Made by a program: the position numbers and the translations under genes
The notes under the pieces: generated by a model
The model's database searches: none
What the model was told of the DNA's origin: nothing
What the model saw: only the letters and a program-made list of their open reading frames with translations
Origin: Nocardioidaceae bacterium
GTDB lineage: Bacteria > Actinomycetota > Actinomycetes > Propionibacteriales > Nocardioidaceae
Reading direction: 5' to 3'
Assembly (NCBI GenBank): GCA_013696015.1
Contig: JACCZI010000169.1
Location: 1 to 6,387, forward strand
Length of the DNA: 6,387 bases
In this document: positions 1 through 5,666 of the stretch, in pieces
Numbering within the stretch: the stretch's first letter is position 1
Layout of the letters: each line of letters starts with the position of its first letter

Positions 1-366
1 GATCCCCGGATTCATGACAGCCAGGGACCGGAGTGCGTCGTCTCATTGGCCTTGGCCGCCTCCGGGTCGGAGCCGATCGCCGATGATCCCGCCATCGTGG
101 AGGCCCGACGCGCCGTACTGCGCGACGGCCGGCCCTGCGCGGTGTCGTTGTTGAGCGCCGACCCGGTCTCGGTCGCCGGCGCGCTCACCGTGGCGCACGC
201 TGATCGGGCGGACCAGGTTGCCGCGTTGCGAGACGACCCGTTTGCGCGACTGTTCACGGCCCGCCTGCTGCACGTGGCTGGCGGTGTGCTCGGCACCCTC
301 GTGCGGCCGACCGGGCCGTCGCTGGAGCGTTACGCCGGCCGGCCGTGGCCGTACGACCGGTTCTAG
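1..366 (+). CDS. 5'-truncated gene, small protein possibly YciI-like
   Basis: The reading frame is open from the first base of the window and ends at TAG 364-366, giving 121 visible residues. Codon use is strongly G/C at third positions, as in a real gene of this genome. TTG 46 could be read as a start, but it has no convincing ribosome binding site, and the apparent first beta strand (CVVSLALAA) begins before it, so I treat the gene as entering from the left. The later part (a VAGALTVAHADRADQV segment followed by LRDDPFARLF) resembles the second half of YciI-like proteins: a strand, a helix rich in Ala/Asp, then a DDPfxR turn. YciI domains are small ferredoxin-fold proteins, mostly of unknown role. 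The C-terminus after LLHVAGGVLGTL, with a Pro/Arg-rich PWPYDRF end, is not diagnostic. The family call is tentative; that it is a real coding region is much safer. It converges with the minus-strand gene next door. Confidence 0.6.
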   Translation, partial: DPRIHDSQGPECVVSLALAASGSEPIADDPAIVEARRAVLRDGRPCAVSLLSADPVSVAGALTVAHADRADQVAALRDDPFARLFTARLLHVAGGVLGTLVRPTGPSLERYAGRPWPYDRF

Positions 367-385
367 CCGGCTCTTGACGCCCGGC
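366..385. terminator. possible bidirectional terminator dyad between convergent genes
   Basis: GCCGG at 366-370 and its complement CCGGC at 381-385 are separated by 10 nt and fill the 20-nt gap between two facing stop codons. The position suits a shared terminator for both genes. The stem is only 5 bp and there is no T-run on either side, so such a dyad could easily arise by chance in GC-rich DNA. Confidence 0.25.
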
Positions 386-386
386 G

Positions 387-782
387 TCACCGAAGCGCCG
401 CCACCAGGGCTGCCGCGTACGCCTCGTCGACCTCCGCCGCGATCGCTCGGTGCTCGGCGCTCTCGAGCCGCCAGCTGACGGCCCACGCCTGGTCGTCGCG
501 CTCGAGCCGTACCAGCATCGCGCCGAGCAGCTCACGCAGCTGGTCTTCGCGCGGCAGCCACAGGCACTGCTCGACCGGGACGGAGTCCAGAGCCCACTCG
601 GTGGTGCCGTTGAAGCCGAGCACTCTTTGGGTGCCGTACTCATGTATCTCGATCGTGAAGTCGCTGACCCAGAAGACTGAGTCGACCATCTCCGGCTCGT
701 CCACGATGAAGCGGTCCCCGGGGCGCGGTTGCCAGCGCACCCCGAGCCGGCGCAGCTCGCGGGCGACGTCGCGGGAGATCAC
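387..782 (-). CDS. conserved actinobacterial protein of unknown function (131 aa)
   Basis: The product is a soluble protein of about 131 residues with no signal peptide or membrane segment. I chose GTG 782 as start because the recognisable protein begins there (MISRDVARELRRLG). The frame stays open to 875, but that extension has no family-like sequence. No clear Shine-Dalgarno precedes GTG 782. Landmarks are a PGDRF motif at residues 21-25, GFNGTTEWALDSV at 56-68 and LWLPREDQLRELLG at 74-87, followed by an acidic, Ala-rich C-terminal helix. From memory this matches a widespread actinobacterial family of about 130 residues. Some members carry the label pilus assembly protein CpaE, but the protein lacks a P-loop or receiver domain and is far too short for true CpaE, so that label is not supported. 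It faces the gene on its left and diverges from the gene on its right. Its function is unknown. Confidence 0.85.
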   Translation of the reverse strand: MISRDVARELRRLGVRWQPRPGDRFIVDEPEMVDSVFWVSDFTIEIHEYGTQRVLGFNGTTEWALDSVPVEQCLWLPREDQLRELLGAMLVRLERDDQAWAVSWRLESAEHRAIAAEVDEAYAAALVAALR

Positions 783-914
783 GGGGCTAGCCGCAGCAGA
801 CGGGGCACCTGGCCATCCTCGCGCGTCACAGACGCCATGGTTGAGTTGTGTCCGGCCGGTTAGTCGCCCGCCCACGTTGTGGCGGCATCAGGCCCCATGT
901 TTCACGGCAGATCC

Positions 915-923
915 GAGGAGGGG
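915..923 (+). promoter_or_regulatory. strong ribosome binding site fixing the start at 926
   Basis: GAGGAGGGG lies just upstream of ATG 926, with AGGAGG at 916-921 and a 4-nt gap. It is the only convincing Shine-Dalgarno in this reading frame and argues for ATG 926 over GTG/ATG-type starts further upstream (frame open from 848). Confidence 0.75.
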
Positions 924-925
924 TC

Positions 926-1399
926 ATGTCCGCATTCGATCTGGCGGTGACACAGATTGCCTCCGACCGCCGGGGGTCGGTCCGCCCTCGAAATGTTCGC
1001 CTGGTGAGGGAACGGTACGTCGGGAACATCGGCATGCTTGCGCTGGTGTATTCCGACTCGTCCGGCGTTCTCAACCGAGCACTGTGCGGGGTGCAATGGG
1101 GCGCGACGGGCCAGTTGCGACTCTCGGGCGGCGCCAGCGCCCGAGAGCACGTGACGTCCTGCGCAGGCCCGTGGCAGATGTCGGGAGGTTGGAGCAACGG
1201 GGATCAGGAGCAGTGTTACGGCGGCTGGCTCTCGCACCCCGAGGCTCGCCATGCCCGGATCACCGATGTCTACGGTGTTGTCGCATCCGACGACCCGGTG
1301 AACGGGGTCGCGTTGTTCATCTGTCCGCGCGACTTCAACGTCAAAGGGCTCCGCCTCGAGCTCTTCACCGAGGGCTGGGAACCGGTGCGCGACGCCTGA
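926..1399 (+). CDS. hypothetical protein, 157 aa, not recognised
   Basis: The start is ATG 926, chosen for the strong ribosome binding site directly upstream; the frame ends at TGA 1397-1399. The protein has no obvious signal peptide, transmembrane helix or lipobox, so it is probably cytosolic unless exported by an unconventional route. It has four cysteines (C54, C79, C97, C133). The central segment around residues 81-101 is rich in Trp and Gly (PWQMSGGWS, then QEQCYGGWL). Alternating hydrophobic stretches such as GMLALVY, VNGVALFICP and LRLELF suggest a mainly beta fold. I recognise no family or catalytic motif. It is the only plus-strand gene between a divergent neighbour and the sortase unit, and 193 nt separate it from the sortase, which has its own promoter, so it is likely monocistronic. 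It could be lineage-restricted. Confidence 0.8.
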   Translation: MSAFDLAVTQIASDRRGSVRPRNVRLVRERYVGNIGMLALVYSDSSGVLNRALCGVQWGATGQLRLSGGASAREHVTSCAGPWQMSGGWSNGDQEQCYGGWLSHPEARHARITDVYGVVASDDPVNGVALFICPRDFNVKGLRLELFTEGWEPVRDA

Positions 1400-1556
1400 G
1401 TCGACGGTGCTCGGTCAGCGGTGTGAGACCGGCGCTGCCACCAGCCACCGGAATGGCGACAGGCTCTCCCTCACATGCTGTGGCGACGATTGCGCCGACG
1501 ATGCCGCCAGTCTGATGTGCAGTGTCCCGGGCACTATCTGGTGAAATATCCGATTA

Positions 1557-1592
1557 TTGACAGTTACCACTCGACTACTTACAGTGTTGTGC
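1557..1592 (+). promoter_or_regulatory. housekeeping-type promoter of the sortase gene, probably leaderless
   Basis: The -35 box TTGACA (1557-1562) is a perfect consensus. A 17-bp spacer separates it from the -10 box TACAGT (1580-1585), which fits the actinobacterial TAnnnT pattern. The 7-nt discriminator 1586-1592 places the expected transcription start at or within a base of A1593, the first base of the sortase ATG. No Shine-Dalgarno lies upstream of that ATG, consistent with a leaderless transcript, a common class in actinobacteria. The region just upstream (1541-1562) is also unusually A/T-rich for this window. Confidence 0.8.
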
Positions 1593-2294
1593 ATGGACTT
1601 CGGTCGTAAGTCGCGCCGTTTGGCGCACTGGGTCACCGCAATTTCCTCACTCTTGGTCGCGGTCACGGTACTCACCGTTGCGTTCAGCTCCGTTGGCGGG
1701 GGCCGTTCGGTCTCCCCGGAAGCGGGGGATGCCGCGCTTGCCGGCGGTGCTCGATCCGACACGTCACTGGTGGTCCGGATGCTCGACGACTTGCGAGAAG
1801 GACGTCGGCCCGAGTCACAGGACCGGCCGCTCGCGGGCGCCCCGGTGAAGCTGGTCCGGGCCGGACCGGATGATGCGGTTCCGATCGGACGCCTGACGAT
1901 CCCGGCGATCGGCCTAAGCACGCCCTTGGTCGATGGCGTGCATGAGGACGCCCTGCGCGAAGGACCTGGGCACTGGCCGGGCACCCCGGCTCCCGGCGAA
2001 CCCGGCAACAGCGTGATCAGCGGGCATCGCACCACCGAGACGCGACCCTTCCTCTATCTCGACCGGCTCTCGCCTGGCGACACGATCACGATTACCGAGG
2101 GCGGCGAGCGGTTCCGCTACGCCGTGGACGACGTCACGATCGTGCCGCAGTCCGGCTACGTGCGGTACGTCCTCGAGCAACCAGCGAACCCCCGTACTCG
2201 GATGGTGACGCTGTTTGCGTGCAACCCCCTCACGGCTCACTTCCAGCGCATCGTGGTTCGGGCGCGTGCGTTAGACGAGGGGAGGGCGAGCTAG
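1593..2294 (+). CDS. class E sortase, membrane-anchored transpeptidase
   Basis: Sortases cleave a C-terminal sorting signal on exported proteins and join them to the cell wall or to pilin subunits; class E is the housekeeping-type sortase of many high-GC actinobacteria. The 233-residue product has a basic cytoplasmic N-terminus (RKSRR), one signal-anchor helix at about residues 11-31, a 60-residue linker, and a catalytic domain from about 98. Visible signatures are IPAIGL (104-109), GPGHWPGT (124-131), and the catalytic triad H145 (in SGHRTT), C210 (in TLFACNP) and R219 (in FQRIVV). ATG 1593 is chosen because the promoter places the transcript start there; the upstream TTG 1557 lies inside the -35 box and cannot be the start. 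The residues after the catalytic Cys are NP rather than the more usual HP. The ferritin-like pair follows at 52 nt with no obvious terminator, so all three may be co-transcribed. No candidate substrate with a sorting signal lies in this window. Confidence 0.92.
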   Translation: MDFGRKSRRLAHWVTAISSLLVAVTVLTVAFSSVGGGRSVSPEAGDAALAGGARSDTSLVVRMLDDLREGRRPESQDRPLAGAPVKLVRAGPDDAVPIGRLTIPAIGLSTPLVDGVHEDALREGPGHWPGTPAPGEPGNSVISGHRTTETRPFLYLDRLSPGDTITITEGGERFRYAVDDVTIVPQSGYVRYVLEQPANPRTRMVTLFACNPLTAHFQRIVVRARALDEGRAS

Positions 2295-2346
2295 GGACAC
2301 CCAGACCTGAGCACGTGCGCCCAACCATCCCCATGCAGGGAGAGTC

Positions 2347-3027
2347 ATGAATCAACCACAAGGCAACCAGCTGTTCGACGGGAAACCTGTCGTCGAGTTC
2401 CGCTCGGAGCATGATCGACGGTCTTTCCTCCGAAACGCGCTGCTGGTCGGGGTCGGGGCGACGTACGTCGCCGCCGCGGCCGGCGACCCGCGATCGTTCC
2501 TCCGGTCGAGCGCCGCCTCCGCCGTGGGCACCCGTAAGGGTCCTGCCAGCGGCGATCTCGACATCCTCAACTACGCCCTCACCCTCGAGTACCTAGAGTC
2601 CGGGTTTTACGATCGCGGCATCGCCGCCGGTTTGCTCAGCGGACGTGAGCTGGCCCTGGTGACTCCGATCCGCGACCACGAGCGTGCCCACGTGCAGGCA
2701 GTCACCGACACGATCACAGGGCTCGGTGGTAAGCCGGTCGCGAAACCGAAGCTGACATTCCCGAAGGGGACGTTCACCGACAAGGGCAAGTTCCTTGCGA
2801 CGGCGTCGACGTTCGAGGAGCTCGGTGTCAAGGCTTACCACGGCCAGGTGCCGCTGATCGAGAGCGGGGACCTCCTCGCTGCAGCGGCGTCCATCGCGGG
2901 CGTCGAGTCCCGGCACGCCGCCATTCTCGCCGATCTCACCGGTGGCGATCCTTTCCCAGGGCCGATCGAGGCGAACCTTCCGATGAAGGCCGTCCTCAAG
3001 GCCGCCATGCCGTTCATCAAGAGCTAG
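2347..3027 (+). CDS. exported ferritin-like protein 1, Tat signal (Ferritin_2 type)
   Basis: This 226-residue protein begins with a twin-arginine export signal: RRSFLR at 24-29, followed by a hydrophobic stretch at about 31-45. It should therefore be exported folded, as expected for a metal-loaded protein. The ferritin-like four-helix bundle starts near residue 70 and shows the full diiron ligand pattern: E81 or E84 in helix A (LTLEYLE), E112 and H115 in helix B (ERAH), E157 or E158 in helix C, and E187 and H190 in helix D (ESRH). It resembles the Ferritin_2 group, which includes the plant desiccation-related PCC13-62 proteins; roles proposed for such proteins are iron handling or stress protection. 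The ribosome binding site AGGGAG (2337-2342) lies 4 nt before ATG. A paralogue follows after 11 nt, clearly in one operon. No LPxTG- or LAxTG-like sorting signal is present, so the upstream sortase does not obviously act on it. Confidence 0.85.
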   Translation: MNQPQGNQLFDGKPVVEFRSEHDRRSFLRNALLVGVGATYVAAAAGDPRSFLRSSAASAVGTRKGPASGDLDILNYALTLEYLESGFYDRGIAAGLLSGRELALVTPIRDHERAHVQAVTDTITGLGGKPVAKPKLTFPKGTFTDKGKFLATASTFEELGVKAYHGQVPLIESGDLLAAAASIAGVESRHAAILADLTGGDPFPGPIEANLPMKAVLKAAMPFIKS

Positions 3028-3030
3028 GAG
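3026..3030 (+). promoter_or_regulatory. ribosome binding site overlapping the upstream stop codon
   Basis: AGGAG shares two bases with the TAG stop (3025-3027) of the first ferritin-like gene and sits 8 nt before ATG 3039. This arrangement supports translational coupling of the two paralogues. Confidence 0.65.
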
Positions 3031-3038
3031 AGCCGAGG

Positions 3039-3674
3039 ATGACGATCAAACGCAGTGACTTCGTCAAGGGCAGGACGGCTGTGGTGCCAGCAACCGTGGC
3101 CGTGGGTGCGCTGAACAACAAGTTCGCTTGGGCGCAGGCCGCGGACTTCGAGGACGACGTCGACGTGCTCAACTACGCGTTGACACTCGAATACCTCGAG
3201 GCCGAGTTCTACCGCCAGGGCAACTCCGCCGGGCTGTTGTCGGGCAAGGAGAGGCAGTACCTCGACAAGGTCCAGATCGATGAGGAGTCTCACGTCGCGA
3301 CCATCAGGTCGACGATCATGAAGTTGGGTGGTTCACCGGTGGCGGCCCCGGGTGTCGACTTTGGTGACGCCTTCGAAAGCCGCTCAAAATACCTGACCAC
3401 CAGCCACACCTTCGAGAACACCGGTGTGAGTGCCTACCTCGGCGCAGCCGGTTTCATCACGGACAAGGCCATCCTGCAGGCCGCGGCAGGCATCTTCGGC
3501 GTCGAGGCGCGGCACGCCGCCATAGTGGGCAACTTGCTCGGGCTCGAGCCCGAGGGCGGTGTCTACATGGGAGCAACCGAGACGCCGCTAACGTCGGCGG
3601 AGGTCTTGGACGCGGTCTCGCCGTTCCTGACCGGGCCTGGCGCGATGCAGGACGACGCCGCCACCACCCGCTGA
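3039..3674 (+). CDS. exported ferritin-like protein 2, paralogue with KR-type signal
   Basis: This 211-residue protein is a tandem paralogue of the gene before it. Both share the VLNYALTLEYLE / ILNYALTLEYLE opening of helix A and an AGLLSG turn. The diiron ligands are again complete: E51 or E54, E82 with H85 (ExxH within DEESHV), E126, and E156 with H159 (EARH). The N-terminus (MTIKRSDFVKG, then a mildly hydrophobic TAVVPATVAVGAL, then AWAQA) looks like a signal peptide with a plausible cleavage site after AQA near residue 34. The twin arginine is replaced by Lys-Arg (K4, R5), and the hydrophobic core contains a proline. It could still use Tat, be carried out with its partner, or have lost export; the sequence alone cannot decide. 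The C-terminal tail (DDAATTR) has no sorting signal. It is the last gene before a strong hairpin and is probably the end of the operon. Confidence 0.85.
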   Translation: MTIKRSDFVKGRTAVVPATVAVGALNNKFAWAQAADFEDDVDVLNYALTLEYLEAEFYRQGNSAGLLSGKERQYLDKVQIDEESHVATIRSTIMKLGGSPVAAPGVDFGDAFESRSKYLTTSHTFENTGVSAYLGAAGFITDKAILQAAAGIFGVEARHAAIVGNLLGLEPEGGVYMGATETPLTSAEVLDAVSPFLTGPGAMQDDAATTR

Positions 3675-3686
3675 GGGTTCCCCGGG

Positions 3687-3723
3687 GTGGAGGCGTACGG
3701 GTTCACCGCCCCTACGTCTCCAC
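3687..3723 (+). terminator. long hairpin, probable terminator of the ferritin-like operon
   Basis: GTGGAGGCGTA (3687-3697) pairs with TACGTCTCCAC (3713-3723) over 11 bp with a single G-U pair. Inside the 15-nt loop, GGG 3699-3701 can further pair with CCC 3709-3711. The hairpin begins 12 nt after the TGA of the second ferritin-like gene. There is no T-run, as is common for terminators in GC-rich actinobacteria. A second, smaller hairpin follows closely. Confidence 0.6.
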
Positions 3724-3729
3724 TTCACC

Positions 3730-3746
3730 CCCGCGTCGATCGCGGG
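3730..3746 (+). terminator. second short hairpin after the ferritin-like operon
   Basis: CCCGCG (3730-3735) and CGCGGG (3741-3746) form a perfect 6-bp stem with a 5-nt loop, 6 nt after the larger hairpin. It may back up that terminator, or be an operator-like dyad for the downstream gene. No T-run follows. Confidence 0.35.
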
Positions 3747-3754
3747 TCTGATCT

Positions 3755-3807
3755 GCGCCAGAAGAGAGCGCCAGACCTTACAGACTGTGGACATCAGACT
3801 GCTGTCC
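3755..3807. repeat. cluster of short direct and inverted repeats upstream of the GH15 gene
   Basis: GCGCCAGA occurs at 3755-3762 and 3768-3775 (13-bp period). CAGACTG occurs at 3781-3787 and 3795-3801 (14-bp period), and the core CAGAC is also present at 3772-3776. GGACA at 3789-3793 and TGTCC at 3803-3807 form an inverted repeat with a 9-bp spacer. The cluster ends about 30 nt before the GH15 start, where a regulator could bind. Each element is short, so a role is inference only. Confidence 0.35.
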
Positions 3808-3835
3808 GATCGGGGCTCCGCACAACGGGCCTACC

Positions 3836-5647
3836 ATGCAGACCATGGACGACGCGGACCCACCAAGCGGCCAGCAGCCGGCCATAGCCGACTACGGCTT
3901 TCTCTCTGATTGCCATTCAGCCGCATTGGTGGACCGGTCCGGGTCGGTCGACTGGTGGTGTGTTCCGCGCTTCGACTCCCCGTCGGTGCTCGGCCGTCTG
4001 CTCGACCCCGCCGCCGGTCACTGGGCACTGCGGCCGGTCGACGACTTCACCAGTGAGCGCAGCTACATCGGCGACACGCAGGTGCTGCGGACGGTCTTTC
4101 GCACGCCCACCGGAGTCGTCAGCGTCACCGACGCGCTGCTCCTGGAGCCCGGCGCCCGCGGTCATGAGATCGGGCTGCGCAGCCCGCACATGCTGCTGCG
4201 CCGAGTCGAAGGCCGGCAGGGAACCGTACGGATGGGCACCGACTTCTCGCCGCGCATGGAGTACGGGCGTACCGAGCCGAACCTTCGACAGATCCACGGT
4301 GGAGTCGAGGCCAAGGGCGGTCCGGTGACCCTCACGCTGAGCACTCAGGTGCCCTTGCGCCTCGAGGACGGTTCCGTCCTCAGCGAGTTCGACGTGGCCA
4401 CGGCCGATGTCGTTGACCTACGACTCTCATATGTGCCGAGCTTCGGCCGGGCATCCGACGTGGCGGGTGTTCCGTCCCTCGAGGACACCCTGGACGGGTG
4501 GACCTCCTGGACGGCGCAGCACACCGGCTACAACGGCGACTTTCCGGAGCAGGTGCGCCGCAGCTCACTAGTGCTGCAAGGTCTGACGTACGGACCGTCG
4601 GGTGCGATCGTCGCAGCGGCCACGACGTCGCTCCCCGAGACGATGGGTGGGGAGCTGAACTTCGACTACCGCTACGCGTGGCTGCGCGACCTCAGCCTCA
4701 CTCTCCGCTCGCTCTGGTTGGCTGCCTGCCCCAACGAACCCGAGAGGTTTTTCGCCTGGCTGGCCGAGAGCGCCGGTCACGTGAGACGCGAGCTCGTCCA
4801 GATCATGTACGGCGTCGAGGGCGAGCGCGACCTGACCGAGCACGTCCTCGAGCACTTGGGGGGCTACCGAGAGAGCGCACCCGTGCGGGTCGGCAACGAG
4901 GCATGGAAGCAGAATCAGCTTGACGTCTTCGGTGAGGTGCTCGACGCGGCCCATCTACTCGAGAGCCAGCTCGGGCAGTTCACGCAGCCCGTACAGCAGC
5001 TGCTCGTCGCGCTCGCCAACCGGGCCGCTGATACCTGGCAACAGCGCGACGCCGGGATGTGGGAGGCCAGGGACCAGCACCGTCACTACACCTCCTCGAA
5101 AGTCATGTGTTGGGTGGCGCTCGACCGGGCCGTCGACCTCGCCCCCCGTCTCGGCGCCGAGGCAGATCCGGACGCCTGGGCGAAGGCTCGCGACGCCGTA
5201 CGCAGTGCTGTCCTCGACAGGGCCTGGAGCGAGCAGGCCGGTGCCTACACCGGAGCTTTCGGGTCCGACGACCTCGACGCCTCTGTGCTCCTGCTGCCAC
5301 TGGTCGGATTCCTGCCCCCGGATGACGAGCGCATGCGAGGCACTGTCGAGGCAATCGAACGCGAACTGACCGACGGCGGGCTGGTTCGCCGCTGGCCCAG
5401 CGACCCCAGTGGTTTCCTGATCTGTACGTACTGGCTGGTCGAGTGCCTTGCTCTGGCTGGACAACTGGACCGGGCGCGGTCGTGGTTCCTCAGCGCCACC
5501 GGGCACGCCAACGACCTCGGTCTGCTCGCGGAAGAGGCAGATCCACAGACGGGCGAGTTGTTGGGCAACTTTCCACAGGCGTTCTCCCACGTCGGCCTTA
5601 TCAACGCCGCCTGGCGCCTCGGCCAGCCCGCGGCCGACCAGTCATAA
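3836..5647 (+). CDS. glycoside hydrolase family 15, trehalase/glucoamylase type
   Basis: GH15 enzymes are inverting hydrolases that release beta-glucose from alpha-glucosides; characterised mycobacterial members of this bacterial type (Rv2402 family) are trehalases, while others act on malto- or isomalto-oligosaccharides. The 603-residue product has no signal peptide, so it should act in the cytoplasm. The N-terminal beta-sandwich domain opens with IADYGFLSDCHSAALVD (17-33) and the SVDWWCVPRFDSPS motif (37-50). The (alpha/alpha)6 barrel contains NFDYRYAWLRD (275-285), VRVGNEAWKQNQLDVFGEVLDA (350-371), MWEARD with the probable general acid E410, and SKVMCWVALDRA (421-432). It ends with EEADPQTGELLGNFPQAFSH (566-585), where E566 or E567 is the likely general base. 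Length and motifs are complete. ATG 3845 is an equally possible start; neither has a good ribosome binding site. The downstream glucose dehydrogenase-like gene is 19 nt away, suggesting that glucose is the shared metabolite. Confidence 0.93.
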   Translation: MQTMDDADPPSGQQPAIADYGFLSDCHSAALVDRSGSVDWWCVPRFDSPSVLGRLLDPAAGHWALRPVDDFTSERSYIGDTQVLRTVFRTPTGVVSVTDALLLEPGARGHEIGLRSPHMLLRRVEGRQGTVRMGTDFSPRMEYGRTEPNLRQIHGGVEAKGGPVTLTLSTQVPLRLEDGSVLSEFDVATADVVDLRLSYVPSFGRASDVAGVPSLEDTLDGWTSWTAQHTGYNGDFPEQVRRSSLVLQGLTYGPSGAIVAAATTSLPETMGGELNFDYRYAWLRDLSLTLRSLWLAACPNEPERFFAWLAESAGHVRRELVQIMYGVEGERDLTEHVLEHLGGYRESAPVRVGNEAWKQNQLDVFGEVLDAAHLLESQLGQFTQPVQQLLVALANRAADTWQQRDAGMWEARDQHRHYTSSKVMCWVALDRAVDLAPRLGAEADPDAWAKARDAVRSAVLDRAWSEQAGAYTGAFGSDDLDASVLLLPLVGFLPPDDERMRGTVEAIERELTDGGLVRRWPSDPSGFLICTYWLVECLALAGQLDRARSWFLSATGHANDLGLLAEEADPQTGELLGNFPQAFSHVGLINAAWRLGQPAADQS

Positions 5648-5652
5648 CGACC

Positions 5653-5660
5653 AGAAGGAG
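5653..5660 (+). promoter_or_regulatory. ribosome binding site of the SDR gene
   Basis: AGAAGGAG lies 6 nt before ATG 5667, in the 19-nt gap after the GH15 stop. It fixes the SDR start and supports co-transcription with the GH15 gene. Confidence 0.75.
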
Positions 5661-5666
5661 TAGCAC

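Noticed and set aside
1..4. GATC at the first base as a cloning or insertion junction
   Set aside because: A 4-bp match at an arbitrary window edge is uninformative.
783..875. N-terminal extension of the minus-strand conserved gene to ATG 875
   Set aside because: The added 31 residues look like translated intergenic DNA, and the conserved protein begins cleanly at GTG 782.
783..925. Divergent promoters between the 387-782 and 926-1399 genes
   Set aside because: I found no -35/-10 pair with acceptable spacing on either strand, only the palindrome CCGGCCGG, which is common in such DNA.
1412..1437. Terminator hairpin after the 926-1399 gene
   Set aside because: Possible stems are 5 bp with a 10-nt loop, or need a 3-nt bulge; not better than expected by chance.
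601..1515. Long plus-strand open frame of 304 codons across the unknown genes
   Set aside because: Its Arg/Pro/Ser-rich translation has no family-like sequence. It runs antisense to the 387-782 gene and out of frame with the 926-1399 gene, which has the better ribosome binding site. Long chance frames are normal at this GC content.
1557..1592. TTG 1557 as sortase start, adding 12 residues
   Set aside because: The TTG is part of a consensus -35 box, and the extra residues do not look like a sortase N-terminus.
2347..3674. Ferritin-like proteins as substrates of the adjacent sortase
   Set aside because: Neither C-terminus has an LPxTG/LAxTG-like motif followed by a hydrophobic helix and basic tail.
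3755..3807. Short repeats as a CRISPR-like array
   Set aside because: Units are only 7-8 bp with 5-7 bp spacing and two copies each, far too short for CRISPR, and no cas genes are present.
4955..5590. Long antisense open frame inside the GH15 gene
   Set aside because: It is the mirror of a highly conserved plus-strand GH15 region and shows no recognisable domain.
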